Origin: Gorsachius magnificus
Lineage: Eukaryota > Chordata > Aves > Pelecaniformes > Ardeidae
Assembly: GCA_034008185.1 (NCBI GenBank)
Contig: CM067081.1
Coordinates: 18,103,821-18,167,820 of the forward strand
Length of the DNA stretch: 64,000 nt
Direction of reading: 5' to 3'
The position numbers and the translations under genes were made by a program. The notes beneath the pieces were generated by a model that worked only from the letters and a program-made list of their open reading frames with translations, made no database searches and was not told where the DNA came from. Shown here piece after piece: positions 28,201 through 43,200 of this stretch (the first letter of the stretch is position 1; each line of letters opens with the position of its first letter).

Positions 28201-31200
28201 TAAAATTGAAGTGATTTGGAACTTTCTGGGGGCAACAAAAGTTTCAAATAATTTCATTAAGAGATTTACGTTACAAAAAAGTACCAAACCCAACAATTTT
28301 TAATAGCTCTACAAATGGATCTTGCAAAGATGAGAAGAGGAAAATGAGAAAGTAAAATGTGAAACACAACATGAAAGAAGAGAAACAGCTGTACCCACAT
28401 GTGGTTTCCCCACCACTTGCACATGGGAAAAAGTAGATACTCTTGGAACAAAATGGAAACTCTTAAGGGAAATAGCTTAGCACTTCAAAGCTGTTACTGT
28501 CACACTGAAACGCTTCCTGAACTTAGTCATCAAGGAGATTAATGCACAAATTTCCTCAAGGAAAAAAAAAAAAAATCTCTAAGGAATTTGCCTCTCCGTG
28601 AAGTCCCTACAGAGCTGCTGACTTGAAAGTACTTGACTCCCAGCAGGACAAACTCTCAGTATAAAACTGACTTCCATAGTGGTTAGTTGAGTTTAACCCT
28701 CATAGGTTAAGCCAAAAGGTGTGTGTGGGGAAGTGTCTTACATCTTTTAATAAAGCAGAGCATTCAGTCTTGATCCAAATTTCTATTGGAACTTTTTTGC
28801 AGGTCACATGAAACCACTGACCAGTGCCTGTACTTAAACAAGAACGATCCGAATGCCCACAAGGCAGCCTGCAGCCTGACCAGCATTCCCGTCCTTTGCT
28901 GTATGCTATCCTCCCTACCACAGGGAAGCTGATCTCTAACTGAGTCACAGGGAAAAAAAAAGAGTTCAGTTCCAGTTCCTTTCTGTTTGGAAATCCAGAA
29001 GCAGCACACTGATGCTCCATCTAGATGTTTCAAAAAGGAGACATGGAGCACCCCCAAGAATGGAAAGCTCCCTAAAGGCAGCCACGGAAAGGATGGGATC
29101 TAATAAAGAACTGTCTTGTTCATGGCAGATAATTAAGCTATGATGAAATACTCAGCTGACAACAAACAAGACTTCCTGAACAGAAGAACTTCAAATCTCA
29201 AGTTTGCAGATTTTCTATTTCTTTTGTACCTGCAGCAATAAGCAAACCATAGCAGCTAATATTTTCAGAAATAAGTCTTCTTTTTCAAGGTTCTAGTTTC
29301 AACCTACATAATTTCTTTTTGCCTATACAAGCAAGAACTCCAGACAAAGGCTGGGCTAAAAACAGGCTTCCCAATAACAAAAATAAAATGCTGTGCATGG
29401 TCTTGCCTAGCAGAGTTTTACTATTGCAGCATCAGGAATGGTGTTTTGCCAGGTTACCCAATCAAAAATGAACCTCATCAAAAAAACCATCACAAACGAA
29501 CCTCATCAGAAAAGCCATAATTTTACTTTCACCTCTGAGAAAAAAGTTCATATATTTTTTGCTCTCCTTGATGATACTGTTTAGCTTACCTCTTAACCAT
29601 GTTTCTCTTTCAGACAGAACAGAACAGAAAACATTTTCCTGTGTGCTAACAGGGTCAAAATGAAGTATCTCATTCCCCTGGCATCCAAATATGCACATCG
29701 AAAACATTTCCAGAATAATTCCAAAATAAAGCCTTCTCTCTAATTTGACTTCTGAGGAGTAGATAAAAGGCATCACAAATGATACCAAATACATCCTGAC
29801 ATTATGCATGCAAGTGAATTAACTACACTTGCTCGCTGGATGAATTACCTTGTTGATTACAATTGTATGCTTCCCTAGCATGATGGAATGCTTAGTCCAG
29901 TTGAGTATCTTGATAACTACTGCTTTTAAAAATATACAGAAAAACTATTTCTAGGAAAGGTGGACAAGCACTGGGACAGGAATAACTCGTACATTAGTAG
30001 AAATATCTGGGATCTTCATTTTAAAAGTAGTTTATGTCATTGGTTCTCAAAAGACAGCCATCACTTGAAGGTACAAGTGAGTTAAGTAATAATCTCATTC
30101 CAGTTCTTAGTAGACAGGTACACTACTGTCCTGGTTTCAGCTGGGAGAGAGTTAATTTTCTTCCCAGTAGCTGGTACAGTGCTGTGGTTTGGATTTAGTA
30201 TGAGGATAATGTTGATAACACCCTGATGTTTCAGTTGTTGCTAAGCAGTGCTTACACCAGTCAAGGCTTTTTCAGCTTCCCCTGCTCTGCCCGGTGCACA
30301 AGAAGCTGGGAGGGGGCACAGCCAGGACAGCTGACCCCAACTGGCCACAGGGGCTATTCCAGACCATGTGACATCATGCTCAGTATATAAAGCCGAGGGG
30401 CAGCAATTGCTATCTGGGGACAGGCTGGTGAGCAATTGCATTATTATTATCATTATTATTATTATAATTCTTTTCCTCTGCTGTTTCATTAAATCGTCTT
30501 TATCTCAACCCACATGTTTTACTTTTTTCAGATTCTCTCCCCCACCCCACTGGGAAGGGGTGAGTGAGCGAGCAGCTGTGTGGTGTTCAGCTGCCTGCCA
30601 GGTTAAACCACAACTAGCCCAACCTGAATGCCTCCTGGCAAGTAGTACAAGTGCCCTGTGTGCATCCTTCAGCCTCCTGGGAGTTTGGATGCCGGGCACC
30701 AGCTTGGGAAGAACAGAGCTGGTGGCCTTGGAGAAAGCTGTCATGAAGCCAGCCAGAGGCCTCAGCAAGGGCCACCCGTCCTTCCCCCAGGAGCTGCTTT
30801 TAAACAGAGGCTGTCCTGCTGGGCCGTGCCCCAGCTACAGCCCCAGACGCATCCCCAGCTGTGATCGTGCACAGCCACTGCCCCGCTGAGCTGGGCCTCG
30901 ACCCAGGGGCTGACGTCCCAACCTGGCCTCAGCCCCGCCACCTCACCCCTGGCCTGCCCCAACCTGATGTCCCAACTGGCCTCAGCCCAGTCCCATGGAG
31001 CTGCCTGATGCCCAGGGTGGGGGGGCTGCCCCCCAGCTCCCCAGGCCAGCAATGTCACTGACATGGAAACTGCACTATGTTCTCAGAGTTGTAGACAACC
31101 TTTCCAAAAGACTGACAGGACAGAATAAGACGCTTATAATGCTCGTATCAGTGTTTAGTCTGGTATACCAAAAACTAAAGGACTCCACTACCCTGGGTTT

Positions 31201-34200
31201 CTGTGACGATGCACGTCAGGAGTACCAGCTGCTTTTTACAACTATTTAATTTAATGAGGGAATATACAGGTGGTATAAGTGCTCTATAAAAATGAACAAT
31301 GTAAAGATCATTGGGGAGTTTGTATTCACCCTTCTTCATAATACAAATTAACCAGTAAAATTAAAAGGCAGAAAATCTGCCAATAAAAGGGTTTGATGTT
31401 TAATTTTCACAGAATGTAATTAGTGTTGCCAATTGACTGCTGTAACCACTGATGGCTTGGGTCAAACAAAGAAAAAATATTTACCATGGGCATTTCTGTC
31501 CAATATGCGGGTTTCCACATTCTCCTGAAGTGCACCACTGTCACTCTCAAGAGCTTGCCAAGGTTTTAGCGTTTTGCCAATTTCAGCACTCCTATTGTAA
31601 GTATCTCCCAGTGGTGCATGATTTAAAAAGCATGTATTTAAATTCTACAATAAGCAAAGCCTCAAGACATATTTCAAGAAATCTCTTTTCCAGGATCCCA
31701 AACCTGCTCAGTATAATGCGGCCTTATCAGTAGATAAAGGCGTCCCTAAAGCAGCTGGGGAAGAGCTCAGAAGACTCCCCTTGTCACCTTCATGCCCTCT
31801 GTCACTCTCTTAGGGCAAAGAAGCTGGTGACGGGTCTGGAGCACAAGTCTGATGAGGAGCGGCTGAGGGAACTGGGGTTGTTTAGTCTGGAGAAGAGGAG
31901 GCTGAGGGGAGACCTTATCACCTTCTACAACTGCCTGACAGGAGGCTGTAGCCAGGTGGGTATTGGTCTCTTCTCCCAAGTAACAAGAGAGAGGACTAGA
32001 GGAAATGGCCTCAAGCTGCACCAGGGAAGCTTTAGGCTGGACATTAGGAAAAATTTCTTCACCAGAAGGCTTGTCAAGCATTGGAATGGGCTGCCCAGGG
32101 AAGTGGTTGAGTCCCCATCCCTAGAAGTATTTAAAAGATGGGTAGACAAGTTGCTTAGGGACATGGTTTAGTGGTGGACAGGTATGGCTGGGGTTGGACT
32201 TGATGATCTTAAAGGTCTTTTCCAACCAAATGATTCTATGATTCTCTTAAACCAGCCCTTCTCTGAAGCCTTTGGGATATGTGATCCAATGGGAAAAGCT
32301 GTAGGCTGAAAAGAGATAAAGAAAATGGTGAAGCTAATTGCACTACAAACAAATTCTTTGCCATCTCGGAGTCATTGAGGACTTTCACACCACACATGTA
32401 AGAGTGATTTCAGAGCGAAACTTCAGTTGTAACAGCAGCAGGAAACAGCAGCTCAGGGATGGGCAATTACCTTCCTAAAATCCCCAATTTTTTCAGTTTA
32501 ACCTGAGCAGCATCTGAGCAGAGGACTGAATTTGTATATTAATTATAAAACTTGTCTTGATTTCTTTCAGAGCAATTTTAAATGCAGAATGTCATTAACA
32601 AATCAAAAAACAACATACATTATTTGTCTATTATCAGCAATGCAGGGACTCTTACACATACCCATGTGTCCACAGGTATCTGGATTCTCCAGCCATCACC
32701 AATACGCTGCATCGGGGCAGCATAATTGCCACTGTACGGCCATCAGGGTGTTTGAAATCCATCACAATCTAAAAAGAAACAAAACCAGCCACCACAAATG
32801 AGCATGACTTACAGAGCCCCATTTACATGTCAGGCATTCTTAAGTCCTAGCTTTGTCTGCCTCTTCAACATGTTCATCAGAACATTGCCGTGAAACAGCT
32901 ATGTTATTTCCTAGTGATGCAAAAGCCTCAAGGTCTTGGTCCTTAAGACTTCTCCCCTTCAGCCCTCTGTTCAAAAATCTGAGGCAGTCATAAATATGTG
33001 TATATACAGATAATTAAAATACTAATATATAAATATTTTCGCAGTAATAGCTGTCTTTGTGAGAACACGGCAGCACCATTTAATCTCTGTGTGTACCTGT
33101 GAGGTAAGAAAAGATTACTAACCCTCAACTAAAGGCAACTGCCTAAAAGGAAGAGAGGGCTCATTTGCTGTAACTCAGGCATCTGGAAGTCAGGTACCTG
33201 GGCTAAGGCAGCCAGCTACTGTTTTGTGAAGTCTACGCGGAGAGACAAGTACCTCCACAGAGTGATTCATCCTGGCCTAAAATGTAGAGCTAAGAGTTGT
33301 GGAATGACCCTATGCCTTCTGGAAACGCCTATCCATTCATAGCAGACTGAACTGAACAATTAACTCAGAGTAGATCATAACATTTAGATAACCATTATTA
33401 GGTGAGAAACAATTTCCAACCTGCCCACTTTCTTGGAGGTCTGCAGCACAACAAGCACATGCAGTCTCCCAAGATCCTGACTAACATGCCAACTACCAGA
33501 CCATCCTTTTATTATTTGCCACCTGGTTTTTAGCCATGGCAATATATTAAGGTAACATTTTCAGCTTTATTCCAATTTCACAGCCCAGATGGCAGTGTTA
33601 CATTTTGCTTGTGCCTGGGCTAGGAATGTTATCCTTTTACATTTCCCAAATGAGAGAAACTCTTGCTGTGGAAAACAAGGAGCAGGTCATTTAAGCAAGC
33701 CAAATGAGTTACAGAAGACTTACCAAGAAAGAAAAGTGGTCAAAAACTATTCAAGTCAGCAGTTCCAGCTACACTGGAGAATTAGCACTGTGAAAGTGCT
33801 GCCACCTGATTTGTAACTTAGTAAGTATGCAATTTTAAAAGCAGACTTACTACAGTATGCCAGATCAAAACAAATTAAACAGTTCTGCTTCTGCATACAG
33901 ATGCATTTAACAAAGAGAAAACAGTGGTGCAACAATCAGTCATTCAGCACATAAAAAGGGCAAGACAGATACTGAATAAGCTAGACTTCTGAACACTACA
34001 AATTACCACTTACAACATTTACTATTTAATGTTCAGCAAACTGGAGCAAACTACAATGGCATTTACCTTTTTAGAAAAATAAATATTTATGCTGTAGTAC
34101 CACCCACAGAGCAGCACAGCTTCTCCTGTTGAGCTATCTAAATTTAAGGCAAGAAATTACGAGGGTGACAGTGGGGCTGAAAGGGGAAAAGAGATATGGG

Positions 34201-37200
34201 GCAACAGGAATAAAGCCTACCTATGAGCTCTGATTAATGATTATGAAACACTTCAGTAGCTACCCAAATAGATGAATTGCTTGCTAATATACTCCTTTCC
34301 CTTGCACTTGACAATTTCTTCTAGGTATCCTCAAAGAAACATGGGGTGAAGAAGGAGAAAACACAGTGGCTTCACAGATCTGATGAGGAGGCTGTCCCAT
34401 AAGCAAGACTAGGTGCAAGCCTCTGTAAAAAGATGTAGCTATCTGACAAGGCAAAGAAACCAGATGGTGACTACTCAGGACCAGCAAGTAAGGAAAGGAA
34501 AAACGTGGAAAGTGGGGAGTGAAGTGGTTGCATGAAATGGGTGAGATGGTATCTCAGTCTGTCTTTTGCCTCTCTGGCTCATTGCTATTGGGGGACAGGT
34601 GTAAGGGGACAAAGGTTCTTCAGAATTATGGAAGAATAAACTGAACGTGAGACTGTCCAGATTCCTTCCTGGAGGCCCAGTTACCCCACTGTCCCTCTTT
34701 CTGTGTCAGTAATAGCTACAAAGCCCTATATTTGCAGATTACATTCAAGAGCAGCACTTTCTCCAAGAGTCAATAATTGCCAGCTCTGTGGGGTCTCCTA
34801 CACTTCCAGCTCCCATCTCCCTCCAGATCCTGGAACAGGACCCCAGTTCCCTTTCAGTTCTCTGTGTGCCAGGCTAAGGGACTCTATATGAAGCAGTGGG
34901 AAACAGTTCCTCCAGCTCCCTGCCTTCTCTACCGCTTCACCTCATGCATCTTCAGTTCCTTTTCCCCCACCAACTGCATGGTGTCCCCCCCCGAGCCTCT
35001 TAGCAGAAGATGCTCCTCAAACCCTGTCCTATTAACTGTGCATCCAAAATAGCAGAAATTCAGAGTGCTCTGTAACAGAGAGCACACTGGGAACAAGAGG
35101 CCACACAACTATCCATGGTAGCTGGATTTTCAGGCAGAAGTGGCAGAAAAATAGCAGGCACTAGAAGAGGGGAGCATGTCCTCCTGGCTGAATTTTAGCT
35201 ACGCTAAGCCGACAAGAAATATGTGAAACAAGTTTCTGATGGTGCAGAATTTGAGGCTGAAAAGCAGGAGATTACCTGTTGTATGCAACATCTGGCCAGT
35301 CTAGTCCTCACCAGCACAGGATCCCAGCTCTGTCCCCTGCTCCCTACTTTTCCATGGAGGAAACACTCCATTATCATCTCACACTGTGAGGCTGCTCCCC
35401 TCCTAAATGAATACCATCCTTATGACAAGCAGGGATGATGTGGGGAAGAAAATATGAATAACGGATTAATTTACTTGCATATGGGCAATGACATTAAGTA
35501 ATTACCAGCAATTGGAAGAGTCAAAAATCCAAATCCAAAACTGACTTTTACTTATCAAATAGACTGAGATCCTCAGCTAGAATATATTCAAGTTTTGCAC
35601 TTTTTCTATTAACAACAAATTCTACATTGCAATTCAGTCAGAGAAACAAATTTAAGGAACCAACTTAAACATCTGAAGAAAATTGCATAATCTGTTTTTA
35701 CTTATAGAATATCTGCACCTGAATGCTTAAAAAAAAAAACCCTCCAAGCAACACTATTTCTTCTATTCTTTGTCTGTAGTACAGTAAAGAACATTTAACC
35801 CAGAAGGGTTTTTGAAGAACTCTGTTCTTGTCTTTGAAAAGCCTATTACTGACTGAAGTAGATAACATTCCCACACTCCTATATGTGTCTTTATCCTGGC
35901 AGAACATTCTAAATTGTCACTGTCACACACACAGAGGCACGCACATAAAAGATTAACGCATTTGGTCCTCTTTTTAATTTACTAAGGACTCACAATCAAT
36001 AAAGCAACTCTGCCACTGCTGAATCAATCTGTTTCAGGACAGCTTTCCTCCACAGGAGCTATTTCCAATTACTATTTTTGGTTTTTACTTATTTTCTTTT
36101 TTCTCTTACGTGGCAGAGTCAATAAAAATCAAATTTCCAGCTAGCCCATGGTGCATCATCCAGGGATTACATTCAAAACTAAAAATAGTGGATGCTTTGA
36201 TCTTATACGACTTTTACCTTCTTTCTTTGTGCTATGGAACAAGTGTGCCTATATATACAGAAAAAACAAAACTTGAAAGAAACAATCAGCTAATAATACC
36301 CACTTGCGGCTTTAAATATCTTGTCACGATGCCAGGTTATTTAAGAGAGAATGCTCATGACAAGGGAGCACATGAAGCAGTAAACAGCTTTCAAGGATGG
36401 CTAAACATCAAAGCAAAGCGACACCCACATCGTGAACATTGTTCTTCTGGCATCAAATACAGCAAAACGCAAAAACCAGGAAAGAATCCAGCTTAAAAGG
36501 GAAGAACTTTTTTTTAACTCCTCAGGGAATGAGAAGTCTGCACCACCTTCCAATGCAGTGGTATCGCACTTCAGGAGCAGGAGGATGGAGGTGAATGACT
36601 GGTCTATCAAATAAGTAACAATCCAAAACCAAAACAGAAATAATGCAACGGGGCTATAAGGACAACCTCAATAAGGATTTCATGGCTACAGCATGGAACA
36701 ACAACATTTTCTAAGCTCTGTCTCTGAGGCAATTTGTATTTGATGTTAATAGACTACCTTAGACGAAACATACTCTGAAGCTAAAAAAAGTACAATGTGG
36801 AATGTTTCTCAAATCTGACGTTATTTACTGAATTTTCAGAGAGCAAAGACATTACCAGCCTACACAGCAGTTTCCCACATATAAAACAGATGAAAAAGAA
36901 TGTCTACTTCAAAGACAGCTGAGAGGTTTAAAGCCCACACACGGAGCTTGAACAACACAGTGGGGCTTTATGCAGAGACAAGAGCCTGCTGGCTTACACA
37001 GAACTGAGGCAATCAAGCAGTAATACACGGTGCCTTTCACTGCAAAAAAACCATGCTAAATTCCAAAATTTGGAACTCAGAAAACATGCTGAATTTTAAG
37101 GCAAAAGAGAATGGGATTATCTTCTCTGAATAAACCACGTCATAAGAAATTTATCTTATGTAATCTGTGCTGATATTTACATCCTGTATCACGGTCTCTA

Positions 37201-40200
37201 GCCATACTTTGGAAAATGAGTGCAACGTTGACAATCACAATGATGCAATATTTCAGTACCACCTGCCTCAAAAATCTCTCAACACACGCACAGGCCTCCC
37301 CCATACCAGATTTATGCCAGAGCATAAATCTCTTGCTAAGCCTGCCTATCTACTTAGGCACTATGGTGATGCTAGTCAGATCCTTAACATACTTACTAGG
37401 TTTTCTTTCTTCAAAAACTTTTTTTCCATCCACGCAATGCGTTACTATCTTCTTGAATTTTCTGTGTCATTTTAAGTATCTCTATATTTCTTCCTCTTAA
37501 TTGAAGTGTAGCATATGAATGTTTAAAAACTATTTCAGTATACAGACATTACTTCATTCTTTTCTCTCTGAGGTCTCACCTTGTTAAGATTTTCTTGATA
37601 TCCCCTAAGAGGACAGTGCATCCACTGAACAGCATAGCAGTATCTCTCCTATCACATATGCCATTGACTCCACAACACAAATTCTCTTTTTGTCTGTACT
37701 CTGTTTACCGGATTTGGGTAGTGCACAAGAAGACGAAAACTACTGCCATTTCCAAGCTAACTCCTGTTGGATGGAGAAGCTTCCAATCCTTTGCAGGCCT
37801 TGTCACAGCTAGCTGGAATATACACCACTCTCCTTTTGTACCTGGAGATGCATCTCTTGAGGTTGACCAACTCCAAGTTATTAGAAGTGTTTCAGCCAGT
37901 ACAACACCAACCAGAAGAGCTGAGATACGCCATTAACTCCTCCACCGTGCCTCATCACTGACCATTGCCACTGAAGAATAACTGTAGCAACGAAATTTAG
38001 CTGCCCTGGGTACACCTACACTTCTAACCAAAAGATGATACAAAATGTTAATAAACACCTACAAAATTCAGAATAGCCTTCATAACTAATCCCCAAAGCT
38101 CTAACCAGTGTGCAACAGTTATGTGCACACCTTCTCCTCAGAGGCCACACGGGCCACCACCATTCACACCCCTCCTGGCAATGGGGGGTCCCCTACTTGC
38201 GCACCCCTCTTGTGAGCTGTGGGTGCTCCCCCTGAACACACCCGTGACCAAGAACCCCCAAGCTCACACACAGGCACCCCAGGTGTGTGTCTCCACTGCA
38301 GCACCCCATGCTGTCACCCCACCAGCTGGATGCTGGCTCCTCGTGGTGTCCAAGGGGGCGGCTGCTCTCCCCAGCCTCAGCAGAGGTTGGGATGCTGGTG
38401 GTGCTTCTGGCAGTGTCACACCATCTTTTGACTGCTGCTCTTCCCACCCCAAGGTCTCTCCCTGCTGTTACAAATTTTTATGCTTCGCTCATATGTCTTC
38501 TCAGGCTGATTCTTCTTTGTTTCAAAAGCCTCTTTGTAAATCCAAGGTTACGGTTTAATCTTGCTGATTGAATGGACAGACTAAAAGAACACAACAAAAC
38601 TAATCCATTAAAGACTACTCAAATATGCCAGCTCCTACTAATTCTGGAAGTATTAAGTTTCTTTTGTATATCAGGACACTACCTGAAGCCTTTGCACCTT
38701 CCCAGATCATTAGCTGTGTTAAAACTCAATGTTGAATATTAGTCTTACATAAAAGACTTACAATCCCTACAGTAAAAGGTGATAGTTGTATTACCACTGC
38801 TTCCCTCTCTGTCACCATGGGTATAAATTTCTCCTTTCTGGAAAATGCTATCTAATGCCAGCATATGGCCTTGATGCCTTTTTGTGAATCCAGAGACAAA
38901 GACTGAAGCAAGTTCTCAACAACATCCAATCTACTCAATTTCACTAACATTCCATTTTCATCCTTTAATAAATAGCCTCCCTAGCTCTTGGTTTAAACTC
39001 TTTTAGGACACAGAAAGCAAGAGGCTAATGCTGTTAGTCCTCATTTAATTTCTTTTATTGACTTAACCTTCTCTGCACTATTTTCCATTCTTTCAGCCAT
39101 AGATCTTCCTTCACATCTGTGAGCGCTACTATGCTGACATATATGGAACTGCATTCACCTACACCAGGATACAATGTACCCCAGATGTATGAAATCCCTC
39201 ATTTACCTTTCCAAAGGGAAGACAATTTCCAAGATTTTCTACCCCATGCTTTCTACTGGAGTAGAGTTCAATGGCAGAGCACAAGAGACTCTTACATATC
39301 CTGATCCTAGTGGTCTCCAGTGGGTTCAATCTGTTCAAGATATAATGCCCAGACATCACAAGAAAGCAGCTCTGCATCATCAAATACATCTCCTCAGACC
39401 TGCACTTAATATATTACTGAAAGCAAATAATCCTTATTTACACGTTTAATACTGTACCAAATGCCTACCAAGAGAGCACCGTACAAGTCCTTATAACACA
39501 GAGGCAGCTGTTCAGTAATGAGTACAACTTTGTATGCAAACATGATGACATTTACAGGAGTCTGGTGTGCACATCTGTGTACATGGTGCTGTGCCATATC
39601 TGCAATTCTTTCACACATTAAAAACTTTCAAGTTCTCAAGATATTTTCAATATCTAAGTAGAAAAGGAAGCATTTCAGGGTTCAAAAAGAGCATATCACC
39701 TTTTTAAAATCACTGATCATTTACAAATATCTGTGGAAACACATAATCAGCAATTTCCATGTTACCGAGGTTGCAAATACACATAAGCAGGACTCTCTTC
39801 ACCCATAATTTTATTCCCATGCCACCCTACCTGTACATTTATCATTCTGTCATTGACCCTTATAACCTTTAATTACAAGTTTTCTACAACAGAAGCAGTG
39901 TAAAGGATTGAACAGGGCCTCCACATAACAAATAATAATTGATACAGAACAAACCAAGCCTTGGCTCAAGTAATACTGCCAAACGTATAATTAGAAACAC
40001 CTATGGTAACAAGAGAGGCAGTTCCAGGAAAGAGGACCCGAAATACTTACATACAGGTGGTACACTCATACCACATACTAGTGTGCCACTGCTGTTGTGT
40101 AACAGTCCAAGTCCTTACAGGTTCAGGGTATTTCAAGGCACAGGTAAAATGGGCTGCACGTTCATCATCCTGTATAGCGGAAAACCGCCTTCCCTTACTC

Positions 40201-43200
40201 TTCACAAATATCAGGGTTCTTCATCAGACCTTACTCTCCTCTGCAGGTCTCAGCTTTTCGCTTGTAATGCTGTAGTACAGGAAGCCAAGCCAAGTCATAG
40301 GGTGGGAATATTCATTTAGTTCAAGATTAAGACATCTGGTTTGGGGCATAGATTTTTAAAAATCCTATTAGGGAACTGAAACCTGTGAAATCAGATGCTA
40401 GATGTCTAGTTTAGCATGAGCTGAAACACCCCCTAGGCTGGACTGACTCAATCCCCATTGATTACAGAGGAGCTCAAGCATGCAGTATACATGTACACAC
40501 CTACTTGTAAACACTAAAATGTGTGCGTCTTAATCCTGGACTGAATACCCCTGACAACAAGTTATTTAATAAGGCACCCAAGTATGGATTCAGCAGATGC
40601 CTCAACTCTGTTTAAAACAGTCATGTCTTAATTAAAACCTTTCTTCACTATTATCACTGTAATCTTGCCCCCTACATACTGAGAAAGTGATATGGAAATA
40701 GTCCAGTGTTGAATATCTGTAACTCAAAGGGATAAAATTATGAGTTTACTTAGCCTGAGTTTGAAACAAGAGTCAACTAGTCCTTCTCACAACTCCATCT
40801 AACAGCTGTCCCAGAGACCATTACAATAACAGAGAATTGCCAGAATACAAGATATGCAAGCTGTGCCTTCCCAAACTAATTCCTGCATCATACCTCACAA
40901 GAGCTGACAAGACACAGTTTTTAATCTATTGCTATAGAAACTACCATATGGCCTATTTCTTAAGCCTCTACATCTTCACTGTAAAAGGGAAATCTACTGA
41001 GGAACAGAGATCTGGGCATAAATTTACAGAAATGGCTTAAAGATATAAAGAAAAGTCATTCCTTAGCAGTCAAAAGTATATAATTCTCAAAAAAAACCAA
41101 AAAACCAAAAAAACCAAAGAAAACCAAAAGCCATCTTCTTGGTTAATGATGTCTCCTAGGGCCATAAAGTATAATTCAAAACACAGCATGACACAGAAAG
41201 ACTTCTATAAAATCATTTGAAGAAAACTGTTTTATCAATTCACACAATTGCTATGTTTCACTCCCCGGAAGTACCACACATCTGAAATATACGTATTGAT
41301 TTTAAAGCAGGTAAGACAATCAAAAAGGAAACCCACATTTTGATGTTGGATAGGCAGTATTCCAACACTGCTGATTTTCATCAGAAGCAATATAATCTCT
41401 TTCTTCTCTCATTCCCTTTGTCTGCTTCATTAGCCCAACTAGTATCTTCACATAATGCAGCCAAAAGTTATACAGAAGGGCCCTACCAGGGCCTCAGCAT
41501 CTGGCCCTGAATTTACAATGGTTTGCATGAACATGCACTGCAGAGAGATGTACGCAGTAACAGAGGAAGAGGAGGAACCTCACAAGGAACTGTGAAGTGT
41601 CCAATTTTCCCTGCTTTCAGCTGCACCATCAACCTCTGTTTCTTCCAACCGTTATTCTGCTGCTCCAGCAAACAGACCAAACCTGCATCGCCCCTGCACT
41701 GCACCAACAGGCTGCCTGCCTACTTTCTTCTCCGGTAAGAGCATGCACCTCTCCTTTCCTTGATTCAGAATCTTTCTGTCAAGTGTATCAGCATCGCAGG
41801 CTTGACAGCTCTGGCTCCAGCACACTTCTAACTGCTCTGAACTGCCAGTTCCTCAAAGAAAATTTCCAGAGTCAACTCTACTGAAACAAGAGCTCTGTGG
41901 AGAAACTCCTTCCGAAACACTCAACGTAGCTGGAAAGAAAAACAGAAACAGAGCAGTATGCAAAATGCTCGGGTTTGTAAAGATAGTATAGATGCAGACA
42001 GACTTCAAACCCCATTTGTTATACTTTGGTATTATAAAAGTCCAGTTCAAAGCCAAGAGAGACAATACACCACAGCAGGAGCTTAACTTGTTAAGTTTGT
42101 TTCTTTGCTTATAGATTACTTGTGATTGACTACTTGTCATTTCTACATGAAATTTGCTACAGTCTTAAAATAGGCTCCTATGACAATAGGGATGACATCA
42201 CTGGCTAATGAAATTAGATTTTTTTATTGAATTCCAGAACTGAAGTACGACTGAAATGCAACAGCTAAAGATAATGACTTTTTAATGCCCCAGAGTTCAG
42301 CCTGTTTGCTGTTAATTTGTGGCAGACACCAGGATTCCATTTCATGCATCAAGTACCGATCTTCTAAAAATAACCTGGGGAATAGAAATAACTGATAAAT
42401 CTCTTGCAGAAATTAAAAATTCTTAAAAAAAAAGAAATTAGTGACTCCTCAAGCAATACAGAGGTTTCTATAAAAAAAATACTCAACTATATTTCAAGAA
42501 TGACAATCCAAAACCTGACTGAAACAATTTCAGCTGTAAAAAATTAATTGAAATGTAAATTTAAATGCTGTTAGTTTTCTTCTATCACAATGATTACATT
42601 TTTCACAGGAATAAATAGGAATTTCATATTTAAACAGTTAATTCATCCTACCACCACTTAAAAGTAGTTCATGCATCATAGTGAAAGGTACATGGGGGGA
42701 GTGAAGTGGAACGGGAGAGGAAAAAAATAAGGTTTTAGTTTAAAAAGAGCAATATCATAGTCTAATTATTTTTTCAAGATTTTCATCTATCTACATATTT
42801 CCTGCCACAGGAAAACCAATTAGAAATCTCAAGCAATAGCAAGACACTTTTTAGACAGTATGTTTGTTTCCACTGAAAAATTCAGTATCTCTATTTGTGT
42901 GCCACAGTAAAGCCGTAACAGCCAGACGTCTGAGGATTGGAAATGAAATGATGCTGCCTCAGCATACAAAATAAGCACACTACAGAAACAGCAAATAGCC
43001 TGGAGACAACAGGTTCTGTTAAAACAGAATCAAGTTGGTAAAGAAATTATGCAGAAGTTTTCCTTCATTATTTAGCAGCTATGACCACAGTCATAAAACT
43101 GTAAGCCCTACTGCAGACTTCAAATATTTTACAAAGTAAAATCACTCACAGTAGGGTTTGGTGTGATTGTGAGAAAACTAACTGGAACTGTATGACATTT

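Larger units (their letters stand above)
27553..32661 (-). other. ALKBH8 intron, 5.1 kb
   Basis: Contains a CCTT-rich tract at about 27786-27812, an A-run at 28561-28574, the LTR at 30127-30612, the GC-rich block after it, and the CR1 at 31810-32247. The remainder is unique AT-rich sequence with no coding signal. Confidence 0.85.

Noticed and set aside
30368..30889. 173-residue plus-strand frame across LTR and GC-rich block
   Set aside because: Contains an isoleucine run from the (ATT)n tract and crosses a repeat boundary. No recognisable protein.
38121..38558. 145-residue frame in the CACCCC-rich block
   Set aside because: Overlapping open frames on both strands are what high GC would give. 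No domain or conservation evidence.
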